From NCBI GenBank assembly GCA_023053545.1, contig JAKZAN010000005.1, forward strand, positions 12,462,001 to 12,526,000: 64,000 nucleotides of DNA, in the 5' to 3' direction. Of this stretch, positions 11,758 to 23,800 are shown piece by piece. The DNA is from Lepidurus packardi (taxonomy: Eukaryota; Arthropoda; Branchiopoda; Notostraca; Triopsidae). A model generated the notes under the pieces. That model was not told the origin of the DNA and made no database searches. It worked only from the letters and a program-made list of their open reading frames with translations. Each line of letters opens with the position of its first letter. Within the stretch, counting starts at the first letter, position 1. A program made the translations under genes and the position numbers.

Positions 11758-13754
11758 TCAAGGGTAAATTAAACGCGTTTCCTTCAAATCTTTCCAAACA
11801 TACTCTTTCAACTTGCTCTCTGTGCCGTCTTCCAGGTCGACCACGTATTCTTCGTCGTCCTCCAGCTCAAACTTTCCCGACCGTACGATCTTACTATCCC
11901 CTGCTACGATCTCCAACTTCACGTTCTTCGTTATTGGGCAGATCTCATGGACTTGGGCAATCTTGTAATCTGACATGACCGGTTCATAGGAGGCGCTGAG
12001 CTCCAACTCTTTAAACGCTAAGATCTCGTTAAGACGCGGTTCGCTGATGAGCGGATACTCGTGGTAATCTCTGATTTCCCAAGGATTCTCCCTGTCTGGC
12101 TCCTTCCCATTCACCGGATCAGTTCTCTGTGCGACGCTCCTCTGAACTGATGAAGACGAATGGGACGCCCTTGTGAACGAGGGTTTGGCTTCTCGAGCGA
12201 ATGGCGTTGAGGCAGAATGAACTCGGTTGAATACCACCGGACTTTGCGTGAGAGCAAACAAGTTGCCCAGTCCAGGATCAGCAGCAGGTTGGGATTTGGC
12301 GGCAGGAGTGACTGAAAGCGGGATTGTGAGGCACTGGAATTGGGATGCGAAAGCTTTCGTTGTTCCATCATCTGGTCGTGCTTCATCCCATTGAGGAGCT
12401 TTAGCTTGGAGCGCTTCATTTGGCTGGCAAATTTCATCTTCCTCTAGCTTTGCAACTACTTCATCGTCGTTGAAGCGAATCACGGTGTTGGTTTTGGCGT
12501 CTGACGCGTAAGAACGCTTAGATAAGGGCGGTTTGTAAAAGAAATGGCCTTTAAAGGTGCCCGTTTGAGGTACATTCACTTCTGGCTCGGGACAAGCATG
12601 GGACGCTTTAATGACTCGACGCCGCGTGCGCTTTTTTTTCGTAACAGCTACGTCCTGTTCCAACTCGTCGTGAAACACACATATGACGTCACTGCTTTCC
12701 AGAGTGGTATCTTGACTTTCTGGGAGTTGTTCAGCCACGTTTGCTTCATCAGTGAAGCGCTTTCGTTTCATATTACTTGAATCTGGTTCTAACTCAGCTG
12801 GAAACGAATTCGTGACGTCCATAGTGGTAGCGTGACTGTCTGGGAGTTGTGCTGCAATGTTTGCTTCATCAGTGATGTTATTTGCTTCTTGGCGAACGCT
12901 TTTGCGGCTCGTTTTCTTCTTAGGCTTTAGCGGAACTTGTTCCGCTTCTGGAACAGGCAAGTTTGTGGCTTCAGTGGCAGAATCGCTGGGTAAAGACTCG
13001 GTTCTTCTTCGGCCTTTACTGCGAGTAAGGTAGGGCTCATACTGGGAGATGGGTGGTGGGAGTTCCAGAACTGAAGAGTCGGCCTGGGTGTTTCGCTTCC
13101 TCGAACTTTTGACTTTGGACATGGGAGGATTTGGCACGTCTTCAGCAGGAATGCATGAATTGAGGGTTGAAATGTGTGGCTCGGCAGCTCTATGTGGAAT
13201 AGCTTCCAGTTCTTTGGTAGCTGCGTCTGGGTTAACTGTTTCGGCCGTGTCTTGTTCTGCTATGACTTTGTTCTGAGAATTTTTGGTGAATTGTTGGGTT
13301 CCAGAATGCGCATGATGGGTATGTTTTGAATGGATCTCTTGTTCAAGTTTGAGATGGATGAGGTTTTCATCCCAATGCATGTGAACGGCAGCGCCATTTA
13401 GAATCTTCACCCTAACAATGAAAGTTTGGCTGTTAGTGTTTGAAGTTGGTACAGAATAGTTAATTTAAATTGGAGGCAAAAGAGGAAAGGGAAAGAAAGT
13501 TACTTGAGCGTGTCATCTTCTTTGAGAACATTGACAGGAAGGTTTTTGAAGAGGTACCGGTCTTCTAGAAATAAGCCGTATGTAAAGCCATGAGGTTCAG
13601 GATCACGAACGTGTTCAACAAAGTGTTCGGCACAACGACGCCATAGATCTTCAATGCTTCCTGGATTGACATAGAACCATGAGTGCTTCCAGAAACTATT
13701 GGAAACTTCGGAGAAGTCTATTTTGATGCGAAAGTGATCGGAGTTGGAATGCAT
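11758..13754 (-). CDS. COIL: Coilin-like protein (Cajal body scaffold)
   Basis: Two exons, 13754-13504 and 13411-11758 (1905 nt, 634 aa). The N-terminal about 85 residues resemble the coilin self-association domain (FRIKIDF, WFYVNPGSIEDLW, YGLFLEDRYL, LKEDDTLKVKIL). The C-terminus, from about residue 530, matches the coilin Tudor-like domain (SDYKIAQVHEI, GKFELEDDEEYVVDLEDG, VWKDLKETRLIYP). The long middle is low complexity with basic, NLS-like clusters (KPKKKTSRKS; KKKRTRRR). It also holds an internal duplication of about 40 residues, built on TDEANxAxQLPxSxxTT. An in-frame ATG at 13823 would add a hydrophobic 23-residue leader, so I prefer 13754 for a nuclear protein. Coilins are fast-evolving, so orthology rests on both ends of the protein. 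Confidence 0.82.
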
Positions 13755-14815
13755 TGCTTGAGAAACACGAAGAAACGTGGGAGTGAAAAGCGTCCACGTG
13801 AGAAGCCGCAAAACACCAAACACACGCGGCCTGTGGAGGGATGGTGCACGGAACGGAGGGGAACTAGTTTAGCTTAGACTGGCAAGAAATTATGAAAGCT
13901 CTGCCCTCTAGTAGTCATTGTTACAATTGATTTTATACTTTGGTGGGGGTTTCGGTTTTTGATATTCTAAGCTTTTCTTAAAGGAATTTCATAACCTTTG
14001 CAAACAAAATGTACGTACATCGTACTTGAAATTAGTAACCAGAAATAAGAACCAAATTAACTCAACAACCCAAGTGATTTAATCTAAAAAATGTGAATGG
14101 CGTTCTCTTTAATACAAATAAATAAAGAGAAACGCGTTTTGTAAGCAAAACTCCATATTGTAATAAAGAAGCGATTCATGACAACGACTACAATTGTGGT
14201 CAGGACCACCTTGGAAAAGCCTCGTCATAATCGCCTTCGAGGTAGTAACATATCCATATAACTTATCGTTACAACGGGAATCCATCTTGCAACACTGTAA
14301 GGTACAGTACTTGATAATGAATATGGTACTTGAGAATTAATAACAAGAAACGAAGGCAAATTAACTCAATAACCCGAGCGATTTAAGCTAAGTAATTTGA
14401 GTTTGTATCTTTTAAGTACTACAAATAAATAAAGAGAAACGCGTTTCTTGTAAGCAAAACCCTATATTTTAATAACGAAGCAATTCATGACAACGACTAC
14501 AATTATGGTCAGGATCACCTTGGAAAAGCCTCGTCATAATCGCCGAGGTAGTAACATATCCATATAACTAATCGTTACAACGGAAATCCATCTTGCAACA
14601 CTGTAAGGTACAGTACTTGATAATGAATATGGTACTTGAGAATTAATAACAAGAAACGAAGGCAAATTAACTCAATAACCCGAGCCATTTAAGCTCAGTA
14701 ATCTGAGTTTGTATCTTTTAAGTACTACAAATAACTAAAGATGAACGTGTTTTTTTACAAAGAAAATCGGATATTGTAATAACGAAGCGATTCATGACAA
14801 CGAATGCAACTGCAG
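13755..14815. repeat. Spacer with about 306-bp tandem repeat (2.6 copies)
   Basis: From about 14020 to 14815 a unit of 306-307 bp repeats. The marker tacaaata begins at 14113, 14420 and 14726, and blocks such as tgacaacgactacaatt and ggtacagtacttgataatga recur. The last partial copy abuts the stop codon of the leucine-rich-repeat gene at 14816. No coding sequence seen. Confidence 0.88.
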
Positions 14816-17236
14816 TTAGTACCAATTACCATCAATATTATCATCATCAATATCACTGCCCTCATACTCGTCTTCGACGTTGTCAGTCAAATCATCTTCG
14901 TCGTCGTAGTAATCACGGAGGTAATCGCACTCATCCGAGCCATAGGACCCAAAATGATCCCCATTGCTCGAATCTCCATCTTCCAGCTGTAAATTCTGAC
15001 TTATCCTGAAAGCCACATTCTCTCTGTTCAACAGATAATCTTCATCCCCCACCGATCCTTCCCAAGGTTCTGAAATCTTCTGTCGGTAGCACTTGGCCCA
15101 TGGATCCAGTTTCCCAAACCGTAGTGATCCACCACGCTCGGCCAGATTGTGCTGAAGTGCTTTGAAGTCGTATCTTTCCTTCTTCAACGCCCGCAAAGAC
15201 GATGGTAGCAAAACATGCTTCAATTTGGGACAGATCTCCAGCAAGGCTTTGGTGGTTTCAGCATTGAGTCCTTCACACGAACGAACCTGCAAACTCTCCA
15301 ATCGTTTCCAATGCTTCTTGGCAAACTTGAGCCAATCTTGGGGCTCTTGAAAGCAGTGCAAACATTCCAGGTTCAAATGCGTCAATTCAGGTTGCTTATA
15401 GAGTTTCTCTTCTAATTCTTCTTTGGAAGTGTGGCAAACACTTACCGTTAGATGCGTAATCCCAGACAAACTTACATCTTTCGTTTGCGTTGCCTTGCCT
15501 TCTTGCTTTTCCAACTTGACCAGACAACCTAGTCGCAAATCCTTGACGTTGGTAGCATTCAGGGCTACCAACTGATAGAGCGCGACCGTTACAGTATAAT
15601 TCAAAAGCAAAACCTCCAAACTGGCTGGTAGTACACTAAGTACGTGTGGGTTCTTCTCCAAATCAATACCCCCTAAAGATAATCGCTTCAATCGTGTGAA
15701 GTTTTCAAAAAATTGGACTCGTACAGTTGGTTCCAGTTCCAGCATCTCGAAAATGGTGCCTTCACCATCCAATATATCCATGGATGTGACGCCACCTGGT
15801 GAGCACAGCGCAGTAACTGCTTGGACAGTCTCAATGTTTTTCGCGCTAAAATCCAAACAAGTGAGCTGTAACTGACCAGAAAAACGCATCCTGCAAATGC
15901 CAGGCAATCCTTCGACAGTTTGGAATTTAGCTAAAGGCACACGTTCCTCTTTCTCTAACGATTTCTTGCTCAGCTCCCAGTCATCAAGCATAACCTCTTC
16001 ACCTTCATCCGAGTCGTCGGAATCAACGCCCCAGGAAGTAAAATCTTCCTTAGGTACACATTTGGAGATAATAGGGACCAAACCCACATTCGGGCCTTCT
16101 TTTGTGTATTGGATATCTGAGCCCAGGTTGTGCGTTGCTGGGAGCCATAAAACCGTTGGCGCAAGCGTTGGATGCGTTAAAGGTTTCCATTGATACAACT
16201 GTTTGATGGCATCACCGAGCAGACATTTGGATCGTAAGATTTTCAAATTGGGACAATGGCGTAAAGCAAAGCTGAAGAAGCCTGGACTAGCAAAGGATTC
16301 GTTGACGGTATCTTGGTAGTCATAACAGCGGAATTCCTTTTGTTCCGATGAAACAAACGCCAGTTCTTCCAGCGTTTGACAAAACGGGTGCAAGTACTCT
16401 TGGCTGAAATAGAGCTGCGACACTATGTCACCCAGTGCGAAACGATCATGTAAAGGATTCGCTTGGGGATCTTTGAGCAAAAGCTGGCAAATGGCTTCTG
16501 GTTTGAACGCACACCTGTACAGGCGTAAGATTTTGAGCTGAGAGCATAAAGAGCCGAGCAAATTCAAACTTGGCAAAAACTCGTCCCCAATATCGTAGAA
16601 CGTAAGCGTGCTTAGTTTGGGAAGCTGTTGGAGAGGCTTGAGGAAAGTGATGAAATGCTCTGGTTTGAAACTCGCGCTGTAAAAACAACTCCCGAAATTG
16701 AGAGCTAATTCAGTCAAATCAGGACATTTCTCCGCTACCGTTGCAAGGGTCTCGGGGTCCAATTCCCCTGCAGGAAAGGGGAGTTTGATGTCCAGGGTAG
16801 TCATGGAACGTTCCAAGACAACCCAGAGGAATGATGACGTTCGGATCGTTTCTTTGGGCATCAAAGTTCCGAAAGAGTCGTGGAAAAACTTGCTGAGGAA
16901 GCGTGAGCGGACGGAATCGCCTAAAGTACCAACGAGCTGGTTTAAGCGGTGGTTGACAAGCTGCTTGATGGCGGTGGAGTTGTGGAAGCCAAACATGGAG
17001 AGAAAGGAGGAATAAGGATTCAAGCTCTTGGTTTCTGCGTTCAGGAAATCGGGAGAGAGGGACAAATCACCGCAGACGGACTTGAAACTCATCTGGAACG
17101 CCAGTTCTTCTAAGGATTTCACTTCCTGGATGGTAGTTGGGCTTGCTTTGCCATTTTTAGACGCTCTACCCTGGTCGGAAGCCATAATCATACACAACTC
17201 TTGCACCAAAAGTGTGTTTATAAAGCGCTGCAACAA
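14816..17236 (-). CDS. Intronless leucine-rich-repeat-like protein, acidic C-terminus
   Basis: A single 806-codon open frame without introns, unusual beside its multi-exon neighbours. Leucine-rich blocks are spread through residues about 150-700 (LTELALNFGSC, LKILRLYRC, LKRLSLGGIDL, LEVLLLNYTV, LTHLNLECL, LESLQVRSCEGL, LKHVLLPSSL), in the irregular style of F-box or RNI-type LRR proteins. I do not see a convincing F-box. A linker at about 400-425 is acidic (DSDDSDEGEE) and the last 55 residues are strongly acidic (DYYDDEDDLTDNVEDEYEG). ATGs at 17236, 17191 and 17185 are all possible starts; the latter two (MIMASDQGR) look at least as natural as the first. No specific family recognised. The intact frame argues against a dead retrocopy. 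Confidence 0.78.
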   Translation of the reverse strand: MLQRFINTLLVQELCMIMASDQGRASKNGKASPTTIQEVKSLEELAFQMSFKSVCGDLSLSPDFLNAETKSLNPYSSFLSMFGFHNSTAIKQLVNHRLNQLVGTLGDSVRSRFLSKFFHDSFGTLMPKETIRTSSFLWVVLERSMTTLDIKLPFPAGELDPETLATVAEKCPDLTELALNFGSCFYSASFKPEHFITFLKPLQQLPKLSTLTFYDIGDEFLPSLNLLGSLCSQLKILRLYRCAFKPEAICQLLLKDPQANPLHDRFALGDIVSQLYFSQEYLHPFCQTLEELAFVSSEQKEFRCYDYQDTVNESFASPGFFSFALRHCPNLKILRSKCLLGDAIKQLYQWKPLTHPTLAPTVLWLPATHNLGSDIQYTKEGPNVGLVPIISKCVPKEDFTSWGVDSDDSDEGEEVMLDDWELSKKSLEKEERVPLAKFQTVEGLPGICRMRFSGQLQLTCLDFSAKNIETVQAVTALCSPGGVTSMDILDGEGTIFEMLELEPTVRVQFFENFTRLKRLSLGGIDLEKNPHVLSVLPASLEVLLLNYTVTVALYQLVALNATNVKDLRLGCLVKLEKQEGKATQTKDVSLSGITHLTVSVCHTSKEELEEKLYKQPELTHLNLECLHCFQEPQDWLKFAKKHWKRLESLQVRSCEGLNAETTKALLEICPKLKHVLLPSSLRALKKERYDFKALQHNLAERGGSLRFGKLDPWAKCYRQKISEPWEGSVGDEDYLLNRENVAFRISQNLQLEDGDSSNGDHFGSYGSDECDYLRDYYDDEDDLTDNVEDEYEGSDIDDDNIDGNWY

Positions 17237-17859
17237 TGAAATGAAAAGTATATTAGTAACAAGTTACACAAAAAAGAGGAACGCTCTCAAAGACACTCTC
17301 AAAGAGGAACGAAAGGGCTTAATTACTTGACTGGAATGGTTCATACAAGTTTTGTAACGTGAAAACGTGCTTGCTCACTTGTTCTCAGCACTTCCTTGTT
17401 TACATTCTGAAGGAGAGAAAGTAACTCCAAATATTCCTTTTAACGAGTTTCAGCGCCTTAGCGGATTTTTGGGGTAAACAGACAGCAAATGAGTGTTATT
17501 TTATGGCTCCTAAAACTTTCAAGTGTCATCAACTAACACAAAATGGGATAGAAATGTATAGTTGTTATGAAATACTTGAGACAATGAAAGAATTATGGTC
17601 GATAACACAAAATTGGATATACATATATAGTTGTTATGAAATACTTGACTAGAGGAGACAATGAAAGAATTGACAATGAAAGAATTAGGGTCGTACATTC
17701 TTATATACGAGTTTATTTCGCTCGGAATTAAATTAGACAAGGGTTTTTGCAACTGATACGCATAACATAGTTAATTAAGCCAGTCTGAAAGCGTATATAT
17801 GTGCAGAAATAGCTGTGGGAATTGCAGAGGCATGTCTTAATGATGTTTCTTATGATGAT
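17237..17859. other. Spacer between LRR-like gene and DCTN1
   Basis: No gene recognised. At about 17531-17690 two degenerate copies of a roughly 67-bp unit containing tagttgttatgaaatacttga lie in tandem, followed by short repeats of caatgaaagaatt. Confidence 0.6.
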
Positions 17860-20800
17860 TTAACGCAAAGGAAGCAATTTCGCGTGCAGTTCTTCTAAAC
17901 CTTTCCTATCCAGCAAGATAGAAAGCGAAGACCTGGGCGTGGCTTCCTTGCTGGGCAATACAAGTTTCCCAAGATCCACAACTTTCGCATCTTTCAAGGC
18001 CTAAACCATAACATAACACAATTATAACATAACATAACAATAAGCCTAAGCGATACACTACAACTCGTGTATACCTTAATTAGCTGCGGTGTGGGAAATT
18101 CTGCCAAAGGAGTGCTAATCATACCGGGATACCTTTCAGCTGCAACCTTCACCAATGTCGCCTACAGATCGGATTTATCAAAAACAATGAGTAAAACAAC
18201 GACTCAAATTGAAAACAAATAAAAATACACTAAAAGATAAACTAAAACAAAACGTACTTGCAAACGTTCAGTTTGATCTTGCAGCGTTTTCTGCTTCTCC
18301 AACCCCTGAACTAGCTGCCATTTACCCCGTTTCTCAGTCAAATCGATGACGCGGTTGTTGCGCACAGTTGTGCTATACAACTCTTGAAACAAGGTCGACG
18401 TTTGACGCGACAAATTCACGAGCTCATCTTTGCCTAAATCGCGCTTTTCTTCACCATTGGATGAAATCTTCTTGGGAACCTAAAATGGATTTTTTTTTTA
18501 TTAGCTTTTGTTCCTTCCAGCCAAAGCACGAGTTCAAAAACGAAACCTTACTCGAAGTGGTTTCAGCGATGCAATTTGTTCCTTCATATGGTCGCCTTGC
18601 ATCTCAATGATTCGATCTTGGGCGAGTTGTAAAGCTGATCGCAGATCTTCGATTTGTCCCAACAGCATTGGCGAATCTTTGACAGATGAAATAACTGATA
18701 ACGAGTCCCAAAAGAAGACAGAGACGGCACATTAAGCCCCTAAACATTAAACGGACTCCAAATAAACGTGTTTACCCGTAGTTACGGCAGAGGCATGAAC
18801 AGGAGACGACGGAGAAGAACCTGGTACAAATCACGGCAAGCGAAACAATGATATACGACCAGAATAACACAAAACAGTTGAACACATAACCGAAAATGAG
18901 GGTAATTGAACCCAAAGAACATTAAGAATACACAGAAAAATTCTCAGAAAAGAAAACTGAAATACAATGGTAATTACTTGTTTTCAGAAGGCCGTCAAAG
19001 ACAGCTTTCTTGGATGTGGACAACAATCGTTCTTTCAACTGTGCTTTCTCGCTTTCTAAGGCGTTGATGTCATTCTGGAGGTGATCAACAGTTTCTTCAA
19101 ACTCTTTTTCCTTGCGCTTGAGTAAAGTCTGCAAATCTTCGCTCTTGCGAGTCAATTTCTCTTGGGTGACTTCCGCATCGCGGAGAACGTCTTTAACCCT
19201 CTTTTCCGCCATGTCTCGACGTACTTGCAGTTCGCTCATCTCTTCTTGTTTCAGCTTAAGTAACACGCGCAAGTCCTGCAAAAAACAACAATATTTTATT
19301 ACTAAAAAAACGCACAAAATAATGGTTTCTTAACCTTAATTTCGATTTCTTTCTGTTCCAATTTGAATCGACGACTTTCTAAATCTCGTAGCTCCGCCTT
19401 CAACGCTTGAGCACGGAAAAACACAGGAGCAGGGTTAACCTAGCAAGTAAAAAGAAAAGAAAAAATTCAACAATGTTAAGAAAACAAAGCTAGAAAGCAA
19501 GTTGAAGTAGTTCATTGTTTTACCTTCTGTTCTGGACTGCCATCAAAATCTAATTGGCCGTCGAGAAGCATTTGCGTAAGGCGTTGGTACACATCCATGG
19601 CTTGTACCAAACCGCTTGGTACAACACTGAAAATACCTTCATCGCCTCCATAAACTCGGTCTCCAGCTTCCTGACTTAATTCTCTTAATTTAAATACCGG
19701 GATACCTGAATCGGTTTCTATAAAAGAAACGAAAACACAAAGAAAATGTCCAGTGATACTTTCCTCATGGTTAAGATACCCCGAACGTTTAAGCCAATCA
19801 GCGAACGTTTTTACATTTGTTTTTCCTAACACTGACCGTAAAGTCTACCGTTAGCGGCCCTCCGAAAGGTAAACAAGCCAGGCTTACCGCTAACGGTAGA
19901 CTTTGTCTATAATGCAATATTCTTCGACTCGATAATATATGGAACATTTCGATATTCGATCATACATCTAATAAATATAAATATTCGATAATATTCGATC
20001 ATACAACGACACATATCGAATAAATATAAATATTCGATCATACATCGACACATATCGAATATCTACAAATATAAAATAATATATCGAGAATTTCGGAAAT
20101 ATTCTTCTAGTTCTGATTGGCTGACGACCAGGATATCTTGGCAACGTACAGTACGCGTTTACTTGCAGATTACTATAGCAATACTTTTGCTCAAAGGAAA
20201 CAAAATCGAACAATTACCTGTAAGAATCGCTGCTTGTTGTTGCGCTGCTTTGCCCACTGCAAAGAGACATAGACTCAACTTTTCAAGTACATTCTCCACT
20301 CCGAGTACTGATTCTTTCAACTGCGGGCTAAGTACCAAGAGACCTCCAGAGCCATCTGCTGGGATCCTCCTCAACAAGGTCCTGGCTAATCCTTGCAGTT
20401 CTTCTGCGCCTTTCTGCGTCTGCCGCAGCAATAACGCCACATCAGAGCCTTCATGACCTGGCGCTAAGAGACAAGATGTCTTTGCGCAATCTGAGATCAA
20501 GCCTTGAGCGGCCCAACTCAACAATCGCCCTTGATCGATTAAGAACAAGGAGGAATTGATGCGCTCGTCTTTGAGATACTTGGGGTACAGCGTTTGGAAG
20601 TAGTTCAACGCCTTTTCTAAGGGTTCTAAGCTAATATTCTCGTCAACCTGATCTTTCCTCAAGAGATCCAGGAAAAAGTCCATAACTTTCTCATAAGGTG
20701 TCATTTCTGGGGCCAAAGTCCCTACTTGGAGCCAAACAGGCGCCGAGCACGAGTTCAAAGCGTCGTTAAACTGATGCCAAATGCACTGCAAGGCAGTGAG

Positions 20801-23800
20801 AATGAAGGATATGCGGCAGGCGAAGGAATAACGCTCCGCAACGGGCGATTTTATAATGGAAGGCAAGTCGTACTTTTCCGGTGCGGGGAATTTGTCTTTA
20901 ACTTGGGACGCGAGAATATCTGCCTTCCAAATCAAACGGGGCAAAAGTAACAAGACTTGCACGCTTTCTTCATCCCCGCCTTGGGTCATGTACGTCTCGG
21001 GCATGTACGCCTTGAGGTACTGTACGTGGCGTAAAGCCTGCGCTACTTCTAGCTTCCTGAGCTCTAGATCGATCGATTTGGCCGCAGCTTTGGTCTCCAC
21101 CAACATCTTGCGGAAATCTAAAAGCTCCGAAGGTGCATGATGGGGTTTCTGAGTTTCCTTTTCTAAAGCTTCACGCAAATCGGCGTTTTGCTCCTGAAGT
21201 TTAGTGACTAAGTCGCGAAACTTGAGGATCGTACTGTCCCTGTCAGAAACCAGCTCTTGGACAGCTTCACGCTCTTTCTGGACCTATTTGGACAGACAAA
21301 TTAAGAAAAAAAAACAAAAAAAAATTGAGCAAAATGGCGCTGGTTCGGTTATACCATCTGCTAAATAGTAACCCACGAATCTACACTGTGCCTGCCATTC
21401 ATAGTCCAGAGACTTTCGTGGGTGACTCTTTAGAATGCACACTCTAAAGGGTACGGTTACGTTACGTTAGGTTAGGTTACGTTGTGTGCAAAAATACGGA
21501 AAAAATTGCAAAAAATTGAGGATAAACGCGAAAAATTAAGAAAATAATAAAATAGAGAGAAAAAATCGTGAAAAATGGGGGAAAATAAAAAAAAATCAGA
21601 AAAAATTGAGCAAAATGGCGCTTGTTCGGTTCATCCACCATCTGCTAAATAGTAACCCACGAATCTACAGTGTGCCTGCCATTCATAGTTCAGAGACTTT
21701 CGTGGGTGACTCTTTAGAATGCACACTCTACAGGGTAAGGTTAGGTTACGTTAGGTAAGGTTAGGTTACTTAGTGTGCAAAAATACGGAAAAAATTGCAA
21801 AAAATTGAGGATAAACGCGAAAAATTAAGACAATCATAAAATGTTGAGAAAAAATTGAAAAAAATCGTGAAAAAATGGGGGAAAATTAAAAAAAATAAGA
21901 AAAATTTGAGAAAAAATGGGGAAAAATTGTAAAAGTTGTTGACGTACCTGGCGAATCGCAGCCCGGGCTTGATCTAATTCTTGCCGGAGTTCCAGCTCGG
22001 TTTCCCTGGCGGTCTCTTGCAATTCGTCATTAGTTTGCTGCAAATCCTCGAGGTCCCTGACAGCTTCCTCTAATTCTTGCATTTTTTCCTCCAAGATCAA
22101 ATTCCTCTCTGTCAAGCGCTCGACCATCTCTTCGGCTCCCAAGGCGGCGTCCACTTGTTCCTGTAATTCGGCGATCGCCGCCTGTGCCGTTTGCAACTGC
22201 GTTTTCACGTTGTGTTGTCCGCGTACTAATTCGGCAATTTCGCTTTTCTTCTGTTCTAATTCCTTCTGGGCTTTTTGTAACTCGTGTTTCTCAGCTACGG
22301 ACAAGTCTCGCATCCTAAATAAGTTGAGATTAATAAATGAGATTAATTTTCCTTCAAAAACGAAAAACAAAAACAATTTCAAGTGAGTTTTTCTAAACAA
22401 ACTCCCAATTCAGTACATAATAAAAAAATACGTACTTGATAAGCGTTTCCTTGTACATTAGGTTCTGCTTTTCAAGCTGCTTAACTTGCAGGGCGTTAAC
22501 TCCATCACCTGACCCTCCTTTTTCAAGTTCAGCGTTCGCTAATTCCATATCGATGGTCAATTCTTCAATGCGTTGTTTACACTGTTCTAATTCGACTTGC
22601 AGTTGATCAGCCTGTAAAAAAAAAAAAAAAATATGGCTCAATAAGTTGGATATTAAGGTTCAAAAAGTTCTATTTGCCTTTTCTTCAGCCATTTCTTTAT
22701 CTAAAGTGGCCATTTCTAAGGCTTCGGTTGTATCAGCCGTTTCTTCGATATGTTGATCACGAGCTTCTTTAGCTTCTTGCGCTTCCTGACGAGCTTTGTG
22801 GAGTTCCTTTTGGAGCTGAGCTTGGGCGTCCAAAATGGCTCTTTTGAATTCCAAAAGTTGGTCGTTTTGCAATCGCATTTTCTCGGCTTCTTTGAGCTTA
22901 TCACGATCCTGATTGCGTTTTAATTTCAAAGTTTCCAACTTCTCCAAGGCGTCTTTCAACTCGGCTTTCACGTTGTCGTTTTCTTGCGAAAGTTGCAAGA
23001 CCGTCATGCGCTCTTCAATCGCTAAGGACAAGGAAGGAGACACCGGTTGTCCTGGAGTAAATTGAGCTTTCAGCGTTTCCACGAAACCAGTCTGCAAATA
23101 TGCAATAAAAAAGTCAAAGTTTATCTCATGGAACTCTTAAAAAACTATGGAAAAATGAATTATAATGAAGCATTAAAGTACATTATCCTAGATGTACGTG
23201 AAGGTTATGTGAATGTGCGTATATGAAACATGTACATAAAAGGATACCGAAAAAATGGAAGGATAATGAATCCGCGTATGTAACATCGCATGAAAGTACG
23301 TTCACGTACATGTACGTGAAGATTATGTACATCAACGTACATTGAAGTACATATAATACTTCGTGCGTAACATGTAACAATGGAATATAATACTATTCAG
23401 ATTTAAAGTATATTCACGTACATGTGTGATTATTATGTACAACCATGTACATGGAAATACACACAAATTTCGCGTATAACATGTAACAATGGAATATAAT
23501 ACTATTCACGTTCAAAGTACATACATGTGTGATGATGTACACCCATGTACATGGAAATACAACAAACTTCGCGTATAACGAATATGAGATAATATAAGCA
23601 TATACGCGTACATATATCATGTACTTACACTATGTACATATATTGGAAAGTACCCTGTACGAATATAACATGGATGTCATGTACTATTATATGTAAGAAT
23701 AATAGGTACATCGTAAATACATGTATGTTGGTAGTTCATATGTGTAGATTGGCTATGTGCACAGTACATATAGTGTAGCTTTACACGTACTTTAACGTAC

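Noticed and set aside
13755-13823. Upstream in-frame ATG giving coilin a hydrophobic leader
   Set aside because: Coilin is nuclear; the conserved domain begins right after the ATG at 13754, so the longer form is unlikely though not excluded.
21470-21485. True interstitial telomere block
   Set aside because: Only two to three TTAGG-like units per copy, mixed with GTTACG; too short to call.
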